Shown piece by piece: positions 12,644 to 12,929 of a DNA stretch of 12,929 nt (the first letter of the stretch is position 1; every line of letters begins with the position of its first letter). The stretch lies in contig JBLIGW010000021.1 of NCBI GenBank assembly GCA_047635955.1, positions 1 through 12,929 of the forward strand. Direction: 5' to 3'. A program made the translations under genes and the position numbers. Under the pieces are notes generated by a model. That model worked only from the letters and a program-made list of their open reading frames with translations. It was not told where the DNA came from and ran no database searches. Origin of the DNA: WFTC01 sp047635955. Lineage in GTDB: Bacteria > Patescibacteriota > Gracilibacteria > UBA1369 > 2-02-FULL-48-14.

Positions 12644-12660
12644 CTATATTGTTTTTTCAA
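12632..12660 (-). promoter_or_regulatory. Predicted promoter of the gnd operon, nested in the rpmA terminator
   Basis: The minus strand has TTGAAA (-35, 12655-12660) and TATTCT (-10, 12632-12637) 17 bases apart. The -10 lies in the loop edge and first arm of the terminator stem, and the expected start (near 12625) is the first base of the second arm. A transcript begun here contains only half of the hairpin and so escapes termination. Confidence 0.5.
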
Positions 12661-12668
12661 CCAAGTGA

Positions 12669-12929
12669 TTAAGCTGCCACAACGTTAACGATTGTGTCTC
12701 GCTTTCGACTTCCGTCAAATTTAAGATTTCGTTTTTGAGTAAACTTAACTACTCCAGCAGAAAGTGCGAAAAGAGTGAAATCTCTTCCAACTCCTACGTT
12801 TTCACCCGGATGCCATTTAGTACCTTTTTGTCGTACAAGGATAGAACCAGCTGTAACAGGTTGTCCTCCGCTTCGCTTCACCCCTAGTCGTTTCGCATTC
12901 GAATCGCGACCATTCTTGGTGGAACCTGC
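12669..12929 (-). CDS. rpmA: Large-subunit ribosomal protein bL27 (N-terminus cut by window edge)
   Basis: A component of the 50S ribosomal subunit whose N-terminal tail reaches toward the peptidyl-transferase centre. The visible 86 residues begin AGSTKNGRDSNAKRLGVKRS and include GQPVTAGSILVRQKGTKWHPG, VGVGRDFTLFAL and the C-terminal NLKFDGSRKRDTIVNVVAA, all typical of bL27. Bacterial bL27 is usually about 85-90 residues and starts MAHKKA before GGST, so only some 5-7 residues are missing. The frame is open to the last base of the window. The GTG at 12881 is an internal Val, not the start. rplU is the usual upstream neighbour and may lie just outside. The gene ends in TAA and is closed by a strong terminator. 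Confidence 0.96.
   Translation of the reverse strand, partial: AGSTKNGRDSNAKRLGVKRSGGQPVTAGSILVRQKGTKWHPGENVGVGRDFTLFALSAGVVKFTQKRNLKFDGSRKRDTIVNVVAA

Noticed and set aside
1..12929. CRISPR array, insertion sequence, tRNA or rRNA gene, riboswitch, novel defence system
   Set aside because: I saw no spaced direct repeats, transposase, terminal inverted repeats, tRNA-like cloverleaf or long structured leader. All gaps are under about 150 bases and are accounted for by promoters and one terminator.

Overview
The window reads as ordinary bacterial chromosome, with no mobile, phage or CRISPR content. It is gene-dense: 14 complete protein genes and two cut by the edges, and no gap longer than about 150 bases. 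My best guess for the source is a small-genome bacterium of the Patescibacteria/CPR type, perhaps near Peregrinibacteria or Gracilibacteria. The reasons are tight packing, scarce Shine-Dalgarno sequences, small Lys/Ala-tailed and Pro/Met-tailed proteins, a DUF3467 protein, a small holin-like membrane protein and short forms of several enzymes. This is inference from style, not a marker-gene result. The genetic code looks standard: no conserved gene needs UGA read as an amino acid, and the one TGA stop (pgi) sits in a normal ATGA overlap.

Left part (1-3060): glycyl-tRNA synthetase (cut by the left edge), D-aminoacyl-tRNA deacylase and a DUF3467 protein lie on the minus strand, each with a recognisable promoter. 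Next come a small Cys-rich membrane hairpin protein on the plus strand and a LOG/TIGR00730 nucleotide-processing protein on the minus strand.

Central part (3087-12588): two operons run toward each other and together hold most of the pentose phosphate pathway. The plus-strand operon is tal-pgi-tkt plus a TauE/SafE-type transporter. The minus-strand operon is holin-like protein, unknown 229-residue protein, gnd, zwf, pgl and a small lipoprotein. They meet tail to tail and overlap by 8 bases. Zwf, Pgl and Gnd turn glucose 6-phosphate into ribulose 5-phosphate with NADPH. Tkt and Tal rearrange the pentose phosphates, and Pgi can return fructose 6-phosphate to glucose 6-phosphate, so the set could run as a cycle if ribose-phosphate isomerase and epimerase are encoded elsewhere.

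Right edge (12605-12929): rpmA (ribosomal protein bL27, start cut off) is followed by a strong intrinsic terminator. A promoter for the gnd operon appears to be built into that terminator.

The most unusual signal is not a gene. All seven genes that seem to start a transcription unit carry an (A/T)AACC motif, most often TTAACC followed by AC or C, 7-15 bases before the ATG, where a Shine-Dalgarno sequence would be expected.
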